40,380 nt of DNA, taken from the IMG/VR virus record IMGVR_UViG_3300010401_000025, positions 1 to 40,380 of that record; one strand, 5' to 3'. A program made the translations under genes and the position numbers. The notes below the pieces were generated by a model. That model was not told where the DNA came from and did no database searches. It saw nothing but the letters and a program-made list of their open reading frames with translations. The number at the start of each line of letters is the position of its first letter. Position 1 is the first letter of the stretch. Positions 1 to 4,898 of the stretch are shown one piece after another. Source of the stretch: a virus.

Positions 1-123
1 GACCGGGCTTGAATGCTCCGGCAAGGCGAATAGATTCGAGTTTGTTGAGCGTTAATGTCGTTTGGCTTTCGCTGACGTATGTTCCAGTGAAAAGATGTTG
101 GCCCATTGAATTATAGACCCGTA
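1..123. repeat. terminal direct repeat, left copy (circular overlap)
   Basis: Bases 1-123 are identical to bases 40258-40380, read by eye across the whole length. The most economical reading is that a circular or circularly permuted genome was cut open with an overlap, giving a unit of about 40,257 bp. The repeat lies inside a gene that is only intact when the ends are joined, which argues against true short terminal repeats ending in non-coding DNA. Whether the virion DNA is permuted or cohesive-ended cannot be told from this. Confidence 0.97.
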
Positions 124-262
124 TTTTCTGCTCGGCCTTATAGGTGAGGACTGTGGGTTCGGTTTTCTCGAGGGATAAAACTAAGGTACCGCCAAAGACG
201 CCCCCTAATAATATGGCGGTAACTGAATACAAGACAAAAATGATGGTGTCTGTTTTACTCAC
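1..262 (-). CDS. membrane-anchored hypothetical protein, 5' part (gene crosses the circular join)
   Basis: This is the first 87 codons of a 113-aa protein whose 3' end lies at 40178-40257 once the ends are joined. I chose the GTG at 260-262. It overlaps the TGA of the upstream gene as GTGA and has GAGG about 8 bases upstream. Residues 7-30 form one hydrophobic helix (IIFVLYSVTAILLGGVFGG) with a short N-terminal tail. The remainder is polar with beta-type spacing and a late KPGQDVTLYKNG segment. I do not recognise the family. A single-pass inner-membrane protein with its C-terminal domain outside the cytoplasm is plausible. It sits between a 55-aa gene and the kelch lipoprotein, so an envelope role is reasonable inference only. 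Confidence 0.75.
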   Translation of the reverse strand, partial: MSKTDTIIFVLYSVTAILLGGVFGGTLVLSLEKTEPTVLTYKAEQKIRVYNSMGQHLFTGTYVSESQTTLTLNKLESIRLAGAFKPG

Positions 263-426
263 AGCTTGGCCTCAGGTAATATAATCTCAGCGACTTCGCG
301 TACTTCGATGAGGAACACTTTGTCGTCTGACCTGAGTGTGGCCTTATTCTTGTCGAGTTTGGTAACGTCATACTGCAAGCTAAGCCAATCGTTTAAAATT
401 AATTCTAATAGCTTTGTTGAGGTCAT
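259..426 (-). CDS. small hypothetical protein, 55 aa
   Basis: A 55-codon frame starts at ATG 424-426, immediately after the TAA of the HD-phosphohydrolase gene, and ends in a TGA that overlaps the GTG of the next gene by four bases (GTGA). Both junctions fit the tight packing of this operon, which is the main evidence that it is real. The protein reads MTSTKLLELI at its start and VFLIEVREVAEIILPEAKL at its end, and is mixed charged and hydrophobic with no signal peptide or zinc motif. No family is recognised. Confidence 0.65.
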   Translation of the reverse strand: MTSTKLLELILNDWLSLQYDVTKLDKNKATLRSDDKVFLIEVREVAEIILPEAKL

Positions 427-1098
427 TTAGTCCTCCCACATTTCGCCGTATATGGCGGGCTGGGTTATTTCAGTTATTTCGTTAATTGTTGAGGTCTTGG
501 GTAAAGTGTGTTTGGCTTCGGCGAGGCGAGCGTTTTGGATGGCGCCTTGGAGTTCGATCCATTTGTCGAGCCATGCGCGGCCTGCTTGAGCATTGTTATA
601 TTTTAGATTACCTGTAAAGCCGACTGAGTTTACAGTGTCTTTCTCAAGAGTAAGGACTTCGTCGTCAGCGAAATCGACGAGAGCAAAGTCTACGTCGCCG
701 GATGAGCCATATTTAGTCCATATGATATCCATGAAGCTATCCTCGATGGGATTGTAAGCGCTGGCTACTTCGGGGAGAGATTTGACGGGAGAGATGATGT
801 CGCCGATGAGACCTTCTGGGGCGTCGTGTAATAAAGCGTAGAGTTGGGTGATGAGAGAGGCGCCCATTAGTTTGGCGAATTCGCATACGAGAAGGGAGTG
901 GGCTGCGACAGAATAGTGGGGCTTTGTTTGACCGGTAAAGCGGGCCGTATTGGCTAGACCGTGTGCTATGTCTAGAATGTGGATTGTAGCTGGATCTGGT
1001 TTTCGAACGTCTATCTGGCTTCCGGTTACGATCCCCATGAGTCTACTTCTGTCGCATTTTGATGTGCTGCCCATATTTAAGATTCTACTCGTTTTCAT
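427..1098 (-). CDS. HD-domain phosphohydrolase (YfbR-like 5'-deoxynucleotidase type)
   Basis: The protein (223 aa from the ATG at 1098) carries the metal-binding HD signature. There is an H in YSVAAHSLLV near residue 67, the HD pair in ALLHDAPEG near 91-92, and an acidic DDEVL cluster near 145. The stretch DIAHGLANTARFTGQT before it is typical of phage and bacterial HD nucleotidases and dNTP triphosphohydrolases. The family removes phosphate from deoxynucleotides in the cytoplasm, so a role in reshaping host dNTP pools is likely. The start is uncertain: a TTG lies at 1110, and ATGs at 1098, 1074 and 1038. The conserved part begins near the 1038 ATG and none has a convincing ribosome site. It overlaps the upstream gene. 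DatZ-like dATPase is possible, but no PurZ is present. Confidence 0.85.
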   Translation of the reverse strand: MKTSRILNMGSTSKCDRSRLMGIVTGSQIDVRKPDPATIHILDIAHGLANTARFTGQTKPHYSVAAHSLLVCEFAKLMGASLITQLYALLHDAPEGLIGDIISPVKSLPEVASAYNPIEDSFMDIIWTKYGSSGDVDFALVDFADDEVLTLEKDTVNSVGFTGNLKYNNAQAGRAWLDKWIELQGAIQNARLAEAKHTLPKTSTINEITEITQPAIYGEMWED

Positions 1099-1417
1099 TT
1101 TTAAAGTCAACTATTTTATCACGAATTAATTCGCGGAACCCAATCAACATTTCATAGCCGAATCTGTCAGCACGTTTTCGGGCTTCTTTTTCGGAGACTC
1201 CTTTATTGATCAAACTTTTATACATTGTTTCGGCACCGACCTTAGCCCCCGCTTTCATATCCTCGGTGGGTTCGGGGAGGGTGTCTTGCTCATATTTGAG
1301 GTAGAATTCGAGGGCGGCCGTTATGAACTCCTGTGGGGAGTCTATAAAGAGCTGGCGTTCGCAGAGCTTGGGGTAGAGGGCTGTGGGGATGTCGAAGCGA
1401 TGTCTTATCTGTTTCAT
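1085..1417 (-). CDS. hypothetical protein, 110 aa
   Basis: An ATG-started frame of 110 codons whose 3' end overlaps the HD-phosphohydrolase gene. The N-terminus (MKQIRHRFDIPTALYPKLCE) and the segment SPQEFITAALEFYLKYEQ resemble ribbon-helix-helix-like or small helical phage proteins. The rest is helical and basic, with a KGVSEKEARKRADRFGYEM motif. I cannot assign a function. It lies just downstream of an AT-rich intergenic segment bounded by a 13-bp inverted repeat, so it may be the first gene after a control point. Confidence 0.7.
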   Translation of the reverse strand: MKQIRHRFDIPTALYPKLCERQLFIDSPQEFITAALEFYLKYEQDTLPEPTEDMKAGAKVGAETMYKSLINKGVSEKEARKRADRFGYEMLIGFRELIRDKIVDFKNENE

Positions 1418-1421
1418 AAGG

Positions 1422-1551
1422 TAAGGACCTAAAAGAGGGGGGGTATAGAGTACTGGTTAGGGGATAGTGGACCAATATGATATTTAATATTTCTATATAT
1501 ATTTATTCGCATCTAATTACTCCTAGATAGGGTGGGGGTTTTAGGTCCTTA
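1422..1551. repeat. 13-bp perfect inverted repeat bounding an AT-rich gap
   Basis: TAAGGACCTAAAA at 1422-1434 is the exact reverse complement of TTTTAGGTCCTTA at 1539-1551. The arms are 104 bases apart and enclose the only sizeable gap between 259 and 1762, with an AT-rich centre (1476-1515) and G-runs next to each arm. The arms hug the 3' end of one gene and the 5' end of the next. They could be a protein-binding pair, an mRNA long-range stem that sequesters the ribosome site of the 1417 gene, or an origin element. No function is proven. Confidence 0.6.
1429..1512 (-). CDS. possible 27-aa microprotein inside the inverted-repeat gap
   Basis: An ATG at 1510-1512 is preceded by GGAG at a spacing of 7 bases and opens a 27-codon frame ending in TAG at 1429-1431. 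The stop lies inside the left arm of the inverted repeat. The peptide begins MRINIYRNIKYHIG and ends SIPPLF, and has no recognisable domain. The good ribosome site is the only support, and the AT-rich composition makes a chance frame quite possible. It could also act as a leader peptide for the gene that follows. Confidence 0.3.
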   Translation of the reverse strand: MRINIYRNIKYHIGPLSPNQYSIPPLF

Positions 1552-1552
1552 G

Positions 1553-1762
1553 TTAGAGAATTTTACGTAGTTTTCGCTTAAGTTCTTGATATTGTTCGGT
1601 GTTTAGCTCTTTTATGGCTTTATTCAGTTTCGCCTTTGGGGATGCTTTCTGGACCTGACGTTTCGCCCAATGTCTATATCCAACGCATAACCAACTGTCG
1701 AGTAGTTTCGGTTTGTCCTTAAAGAGTTCTCTAATCTGATTAGCTGTCAAGTCCTGATCCAC
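1553..1762 (-). CDS. small basic hypothetical protein, 69 aa
   Basis: A 69-aa frame opens at a GTG (1760-1762) with AGGAG about 7 bases upstream, which decides the start. It overlaps the preceding gene by 23 bases. The protein is helical and lysine-rich. It has TANQIRELFKDKPKLLDSWL near the start and ELNTEQYQELKRKLRKIL at the end, suggesting a short nucleic-acid or protein-binding helix bundle. No family is recognised. Confidence 0.6.
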   Translation of the reverse strand: MDQDLTANQIRELFKDKPKLLDSWLCVGYRHWAKRQVQKASPKAKLNKAIKELNTEQYQELKRKLRKIL

Positions 1763-1949
1763 CGGTCTCTCCTAGGCTATAAACTCTATACGAATCTTGG
1801 CTCTCCACTAAATGCCATTCCCCACCCTCACTATCTATAAGAAGCAGTCCACCGTTCGCAAGCACGAATCCATTAGCCGCCTCAGTTCCCCTAACAAGGC
1901 TAAGCGAGATATGGCGATTAATGTATACTTTTCGGTCCCTTGTCTTCAT
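1740..1949 (-). CDS. small hypothetical protein, 69 aa
   Basis: The start is set at ATG 1947-1949 because GGAGG lies 7 bases upstream. An in-frame ATG at 1979 would only add an arginine-rich extension lying inside the upstream gene. The product has a compact beta-rich appearance (GFVLANGGLLLIDSEGGEWHLVES). No motif identifies it. It overlaps both neighbours, as is usual in this early operon. Confidence 0.6.
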   Translation of the reverse strand: MKTRDRKVYINRHISLSLVRGTEAANGFVLANGGLLLIDSEGGEWHLVESQDSYRVYSLGETGGSGLDS

Positions 1950-2283
1950 CGGGCGCCTCCGTCGTCTTATTAGTCTCAACTATCGCTGTCGTCAGCCCCG
2001 CCGCTTTAGCCAAGCTACTAATAAAGCTCAACACTTCATTCTGGGCTTTTTCCCTATCATTCAGTGCGCTTAGCACCAATAGAGATCTCATGAATCCCCA
2101 CATAGAGATAAGCTCCGCCCGCCTCTGAATGTGCTCTGCGTTTAGATTCGGAGCGGCAGGCAAGGCGTCGACTAGCTTATCTAGGAATTTACCGTACTCT
2201 TCGCCGCTTGTGAAGCCATATGAATCTAGTAGCGATTGCTCTGGAGGGCTTTGAGTATATAGATCTCTAAAGAATGTATCCAT
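1918..2283 (-). CDS. hypothetical helical protein, 121 aa
   Basis: I use the ATG at 2281-2283 rather than an upstream one, because the extra 50 residues would lie over the zinc-ribbon gene and read as a shadow of it. AAGGGG lies about 7 bases before this ATG. The protein starts MDTFFRDLYTQSPPEQSLLD and continues as a mostly alpha-helical chain with NREKAQNEVLSFISSLAKAAG-like heptads, then a charged tail (TEAPDEDKGPKSIH). Function unknown. Confidence 0.65.
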   Translation of the reverse strand: MDTFFRDLYTQSPPEQSLLDSYGFTSGEEYGKFLDKLVDALPAAPNLNAEHIQRRAELISMWGFMRSLLVLSALNDREKAQNEVLSFISSLAKAAGLTTAIVETNKTTEAPDEDKGPKSIH

Positions 2284-2284
2284 G

Positions 2285-2521
2285 CTAGAACCCCTTGTTG
2301 ATTTTGCCGCAGCATTGGCATATATTCGCCGACACCACGCTAAGCCAGCTCGACTGACAGTAGTCGCACTTGATCCGATAGAACTTAGTAATCGGCGTAT
2401 CAATAATCTCATCCGTAAGGTCAATGATTTCATCCTTCGCTAGCTCCTCTTCAATTAGTTCGGCAATGCAGCTTGTCTTTAGAGCCGCTTGTCGTTTCTT
2501 CATAGCCTCAAACTTATTCAT
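2285..2521 (-). CDS. zinc-ribbon hypothetical protein, 78 aa
   Basis: An acidic N-terminal helix (ELIEEELAKDEIIDL) is followed by a C-terminal zinc-ribbon pattern. This is a CDYC knuckle near residue 53 and a CQCC knuckle near 69, consistent with a single structural zinc. Such small proteins commonly bind nucleic acid or a protein partner. The start ATG (2519-2521) sits in an 8-base overlap ATGAATAA with the stop of the preceding gene. The first five residues, MNKFE, are the same as in that gene. Confidence 0.7.
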   Translation of the reverse strand: MNKFEAMKKRQAALKTSCIAELIEEELAKDEIIDLTDEIIDTPITKFYRIKCDYCQSSWLSVVSANICQCCGKINKGF

Positions 2522-2681
2522 TTGGGTGTAAATTTCTAAGGATAAATAAATTCAATAATATCCAAATTAGGGCTGTTGACCCTATAAGAGGGTAGGAACT
2601 GTTAGTAATTGACAAATATATGACAGCGCTAGTTTGTAATAAAGTACAAAAACTAATTACGATTTTTTCAAATTTATTCAT
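2514..2681 (-). CDS. small two-helix membrane protein, 55 aa
   Basis: A 55-codon frame is locked to both neighbours by identical 8-base overlaps (ATGAATAA at 2674-2681 and at 2514-2521), strong evidence that it is translated. Two hydrophobic segments are visible, about residues 7-25 (IVISFCTLLQTSAVIYLSI) and 32-49 (LIGSTALIWILLNLFILR). An early-expressed inner-membrane microprotein is likely. Its function is unknown; membrane perturbation or superinfection immunity are possibilities without direct support. Confidence 0.65.
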   Translation of the reverse strand: MNKFEKIVISFCTLLQTSAVIYLSITNSSYPLIGSTALIWILLNLFILRNLHPNE

Positions 2682-2838
2682 TGTCTAATTCCTTTAACAT
2701 ATCTAATATAAGTTTTCTTTTTCTATAATAGGTGGATTTCGATATGATACCATACTTAATGCAGTCTAAATATATTTCAATAAAGTCTATGTAAAGTTGA
2801 GCTATTTTTTGCTCATTTTCTTGTTTTCTTTTACTCAT
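2674..2838 (-). CDS. small basic hypothetical protein, 54 aa
   Basis: The frame opens at ATG 2836-2838, inside an 8-base overlap (ATGAGTAA) with the preceding gene. A GGAG lies 11 bases upstream, so re-initiation is likely. The product starts MSKRKQENEQ and carries a possible helix-turn-helix-like stretch (IISKSTYYRKRKLILDML). It ends LDNE at the next 8-base overlap. Family not recognised; a small DNA-binding protein is a guess. Confidence 0.6.
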   Translation of the reverse strand: MSKRKQENEQKIAQLYIDFIEIYLDCIKYGIISKSTYYRKRKLILDMLKELDNE

Positions 2839-2983
2839 TTTCGCCTAACTCCTTGTTTTGTTGCTCCCATTTGTCAATCAACTCCTCACGGCTCCCCACA
2901 TTCTCTTTCTCTAGAAGCTCCGCAAGCTCTATCTCGCTGAGTTGCATAAGGTGATACCAGTAATCTGTTAGGTGCCATTTCAT
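2831..2983 (-). CDS. small acidic hypothetical protein, 50 aa
   Basis: ATG 2981-2983 has an excellent ribosome site (AAGGAGG, 5 bases away) and overlaps the upstream stop as ATGA. The peptide is helical and acidic, with a Trp/His-rich start (MKWHLTDYWYHLM) followed by LSEIELAELLEKENVGSREELIDKW. It looks like a soluble coiled or two-helix protein. No function can be assigned. Confidence 0.65.
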   Translation of the reverse strand: MKWHLTDYWYHLMQLSEIELAELLEKENVGSREELIDKWEQQNKELGENE

Positions 2984-3123
2984 TTGCGCCTCCTTAATAC
3001 GAGAGATAGTGCAGCGTCGAGAATCAACAAGAGAAAGGATATTACGCTGGCGATGATTAATAGAACCATTGCTAGTTGCCCCAAGAACAGATCCACGATT
3101 AGTGTGCCTATGCGGTTAATCAC
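2980..3123 (-). CDS. small membrane protein, 47 aa
   Basis: The frame starts at GTG 3121-3123, within an 8-base GTGATTAA overlap with the 16-aa frame upstream, and ends in a 4-base ATGA overlap with the next gene. The sequence is dominated by one long hydrophobic stretch (about residues 17-42, AMVLLIIASVISFLLLILDA) and ends in a basic LRRRK tail, which should stay cytoplasmic. It looks like a tail-anchored inner-membrane microprotein. Function unknown. Confidence 0.6.
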   Translation of the reverse strand: MINRIGTLIVDLFLGQLAMVLLIIASVISFLLLILDAALSLVLRRRK

Positions 3124-3166
3124 ATAGCACCAGCGCGACTATGAATCCGACTACGAACCAAACCAT
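3116..3166 (-). CDS. possible 16-aa hydrophobic peptide
   Basis: ATG 3164-3166 is preceded by GGAGG at 9 bases and opens a 16-codon frame, MVWFVVGFIVALVLCD, which is almost entirely hydrophobic. It ends in the 8-base GTGATTAA overlap with the next membrane-protein gene. It may be a real transmembrane peptide or simply a translational ramp that delivers ribosomes to the GTG start of the next gene. Length makes this uncertain. Confidence 0.4.
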   Translation of the reverse strand: MVWFVVGFIVALVLCD

Positions 3167-3168
3167 GA

Positions 3169-3348
3169 TTATTTACCTCCGCGACGGCAATAGTCTATAC
3201 GGCGCTGGACACCTTGTGCCTTTGCGATGCGCTCTAGTTCTTCGACGGTCAGCACTTTGATCTTTGAGGCTGGGCGCTTGGCATTAAGTTTTCTCTCTAT
3301 ACGGATCGAATCTACGAAGGTTTGAAGTATGTTCTTCTCTTTACTCAT
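3169..3348 (-). CDS. small basic hypothetical protein, 59 aa
   Basis: I chose the ATG at 3346-3348 because GGAGG lies five bases before it. An ATG four codons upstream would sit on that ribosome site. The product is basic and helical, with SKIKVLTVEELERIAKAQGVQRRIDYCRRGGK at its end written here as two helices around LTVEELERIAK. No family is recognised. Confidence 0.6.
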   Translation of the reverse strand: MSKEKNILQTFVDSIRIERKLNAKRPASKIKVLTVEELERIAKAQGVQRRIDYCRRGGK

Positions 3349-3391
3349 ATTGTCCTCCATGTCTTAATTCTCTCATGTTAGTAAACCAAAG

Positions 3392-3550
3392 TCAAATCCC
3401 TGCCTTGTTGTATGCGTATCTAAACAAATCGAAGTAAAGCCTGGCGTGGTAGCGGGCCTTGTCGCCATCGTACTTAATGAACTTAAGGAACAGCTGTTTA
3501 TACGCAAGTGCTTGATAATAATACTCTAACTGTGTTGGCTGACTATTCAT
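3392..3550 (-). CDS. small aromatic-rich hypothetical protein, 52 aa
   Basis: ATG 3548-3550 lies in an 8-base overlap (ATGAATAG) with the previous gene and has GAGG nine bases upstream. The 52-aa product is rich in Tyr and Lys (EYYYQALAYKQLFLKFIKYDG, then ARLYFDLFRYAYNKAGI), most likely a single helical hairpin. Nothing identifies its role. Confidence 0.6.
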   Translation of the reverse strand: MNSQPTQLEYYYQALAYKQLFLKFIKYDGDKARYHARLYFDLFRYAYNKAGI

Positions 3551-3746
3551 TGCGGTAATCCTCGTAGTTTATGTACATTTCCTGAACCACAAGAGCCCTA
3601 AGCTCGTCTATATTCTTGCGGCTCGTATTGTTAAGGAACTCTACTAACTCAACTTCGTTCCAGCTTTCAATATCTCGTTCAATCTGTTCGTAGAGCTCAT
3701 CATTCATGGCATTGATCTCAGTCTCGATATATAAGTCATAGTTCAT
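3543..3746 (-). CDS. small acidic hypothetical protein, 67 aa
   Basis: The start is ATG 3744-3746, which overlaps the stop of the zinc-ribbon gene upstream as ATGA and has AGGA about 9 bases before it. An upstream in-frame ATG would cover that gene and is disfavoured. The product is acidic and helical (ETEINAMNDELYEQIERDIESW, split by ELVEFLNNTSRKNIDEL). Small acidic phage proteins often act as inhibitors or DNA mimics, but nothing specific supports that here. Confidence 0.6.
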   Translation of the reverse strand: MNYDLYIETEINAMNDELYEQIERDIESWNEVELVEFLNNTSRKNIDELRALVVQEMYINYEDYRNE

Positions 3747-3925
3747 TTGGTTTTCCTTTCTTGACAAGTACATGAATCTTCGGGGCTGATATGGCAATCA
3801 TGCTCATCTATATTTTCTGCGCAATTTAAACAGATTAATTTAGTATCGTCTTTAGGGTCGACTTCGCAACCGTACCAATCTGAATCAATTAAGGTCTCAC
3901 ATATATTGCAAATATAACAGCTCAT
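3743..3925 (-). CDS. zinc-ribbon microprotein, 60 aa
   Basis: The protein has CYICNIC at residues 3-9 and CLNC near residue 32, followed by Cys/His-rich CHISPEDSCTC. This is enough ligands for one or two zinc sites. It is coupled by ATGA overlaps to both neighbours. Small zinc ribbons of this kind are frequent early phage proteins and can bind RNA polymerase or nucleic acids; which applies here is unknown. Confidence 0.65.
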   Translation of the reverse strand: MSCYICNICETLIDSDWYGCEVDPKDDTKLICLNCAENIDEHDCHISPEDSCTCQERKTK

Positions 3926-4113
3926 GATAGCACCTCGTAGTCTTCGATTAATATTATATCATCTTCAAAGTCAATTTTAAACAATCGTGGATTGTTTTCA
4001 GCCCAGTTTAAAACAATATTAATAGAACGTATTTGAGCACTTAGACCGGTTTCTTGTTTAAAAATCTTAGCTAAATTTTCTAAAGTTATGGGTTGATCTT
4101 TTTTGATGTACAT
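3922..4113 (-). CDS. small hypothetical protein, possible winged-helix fold, 63 aa
   Basis: The ATG has AAAGGAGATTTT directly upstream, a good ribosome site. The sequence (ITLENLAKIFKQETGLSAQ, then RLFKIDFEDDIILIEDYE) has a helix followed by a beta-strand pair, compatible with a minimal winged helix. That is only a visual impression. It is one of the first genes of the leftward early unit. Confidence 0.6.
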   Translation of the reverse strand: MYIKKDQPITLENLAKIFKQETGLSAQIRSINIVLNWAENNPRLFKIDFEDDIILIEDYEVLS

Positions 4114-4132
4114 AAAATCTCCTTTAATAAAT

Positions 4133-4351
4133 CTATTTAGATACTAAACAATGAGTGCAAGTCATAAGTTCATTATCATATGTTTTTGATAATGAACTAT
4201 ATTTACCACATTTATCACATAAAAACAACGAGTTAATATTAGGTTCATTATTGTTATTCGGAAAAACAGATTTAAATTTAATAGTTTCTAAATGGCTTAA
4301 ATCTTTTTCAACTATTTCAGGATGCCAAATCATTTTTTGTTTCTTTTTCAT
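4133..4351 (-). CDS. zinc-ribbon hypothetical protein, first early gene, 72 aa
   Basis: The C-terminal half has CDKCGKYSSL and CTHC knuckles, a classic four-cysteine ribbon. The N-terminal half is basic. Candidate starts are ATG 4369 and ATG 4351, neither with a good ribosome site. I use 4351 because 4369 lies very close to the promoter-like region. Being promoter-proximal in the leftward early unit, it may be among the first proteins made on infection, and could act on host transcription. That is inference from position only. Confidence 0.6.
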   Translation of the reverse strand: MKKKQKMIWHPEIVEKDLSHLETIKFKSVFPNNNNEPNINSLFLCDKCGKYSSLSKTYDNELMTCTHCLVSK

Positions 4352-4389
4352 AGTTATATAGTAATGCATGCTCTGTGCCAACCTGATAT

Positions 4390-4438
4390 ATACCTTAAAA
4401 AGTATGAAAAGCAATCAAATTAATACCTTATAGAGTAT
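4390..4438. promoter_or_regulatory. paired operator-like sites, ATAC-N8-GTAT
   Basis: ATACCTTAAAAAGTAT (4390-4405) and ATACCTTATAGAGTAT (4423-4438) are two copies of the same 16-bp motif in the same orientation, 33 bp apart centre to centre. Each is an imperfect palindrome (ATAC/GTAT ends). The flanking bases are also repeated. They lie just upstream of the first leftward early gene, where a TATATA -10-like sequence overlaps the proximal copy. A dimeric regulator binding both sites on one helix face is a natural reading. The regulator is not identified. Confidence 0.5.
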
Positions 4439-4440
4439 GG

Positions 4441-4898
4441 ACGATGAGCGATAAGCTGACCCTTTTATGCCCCATGTTAACAATAGTTTCGTTGAAAATC
4501 AATAGGTTATGATTAGGGTTGCCTAACGTGTTGATCTCTTTAGTAAGACGTTTGGTAATTAAAGTTTCCGCTTTGTAACTTTAGTTTATACTTATGTATA
4601 TGTATAGACATTACTTACACATTTAAATACACTACAAATTCCCGTAATATGCTCGGATGTAGTGTATGGTTGCTCGGCGATGCTATAAAGGTGGGGTTGA
4701 CGTGGCTAGCAGGAGGGTGCGAACAGTCGAGAAGCTCTACCGATTGGCGAGTGGCTTTGGTTGGATTCATTGGTCTCATCTGAATTCTCTCATCATTCCC
4801 TTCCGTTAGATCTTTCTCTCAACATAACAGTCTCATCGAAGCCATCAATGAATGATTGTTCGAAGCGTGCACACTCAACAGAAAGGCCATGCCATCCC
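4441..4898. promoter_or_regulatory. divergent control region with no convincing gene
   Basis: About 460 bases separate the leftward early genes from the rightward scaffold gene. The left part is AT-rich and contains ATAC-TTAT-GTAT (4588-4599) and a 10-bp inverted repeat (4627-4667). A possible rightward promoter is TTGTAA, 18 bases, TATATG, around 4575-4604, with only moderate matches. From 4690 on, the base composition shifts to GC-rich and the sequence looks like an untranslated leader. I see no tRNA and no clear terminator here. Confidence 0.55.
4627..4667. repeat. 10-bp inverted repeat in the control region
   Basis: ATACACTACA at 4627-4636 is the exact reverse complement of TGTAGTGTAT at 4658-4667, with a 21-base spacer. 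The arms begin and end with the same ATAC/GTAT tetramers seen in the two operator-like sites on the early side, which hints at a common binding protein. As RNA it could form a 10-bp hairpin early in the rightward transcript. There is no U-run after it, so it is not a standard terminator. Confidence 0.5.

Noticed and set aside
1290-1475. A 61-codon minus-strand frame opposite/overlapping the 110-aa gene
   Set aside because: It lies in another frame of a better gene, is Pro/Arg-rich and lacks a ribosome site.
4717-4809. A GTG-started 30-codon frame with AGGAGG directly before it
   Set aside because: The ribosome site touches the GTG, leaving no spacing, and the peptide looks unlike a protein. 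I treat it as leader sequence of the scaffold transcript.
4761-4898. N-terminal extension of the scaffold gene from a TTG at 4761
   Set aside because: The codons in this stretch look non-coding, there is no ribosome site, and the natural low-complexity start begins at ATG 4899. ATG 4848 remains possible.
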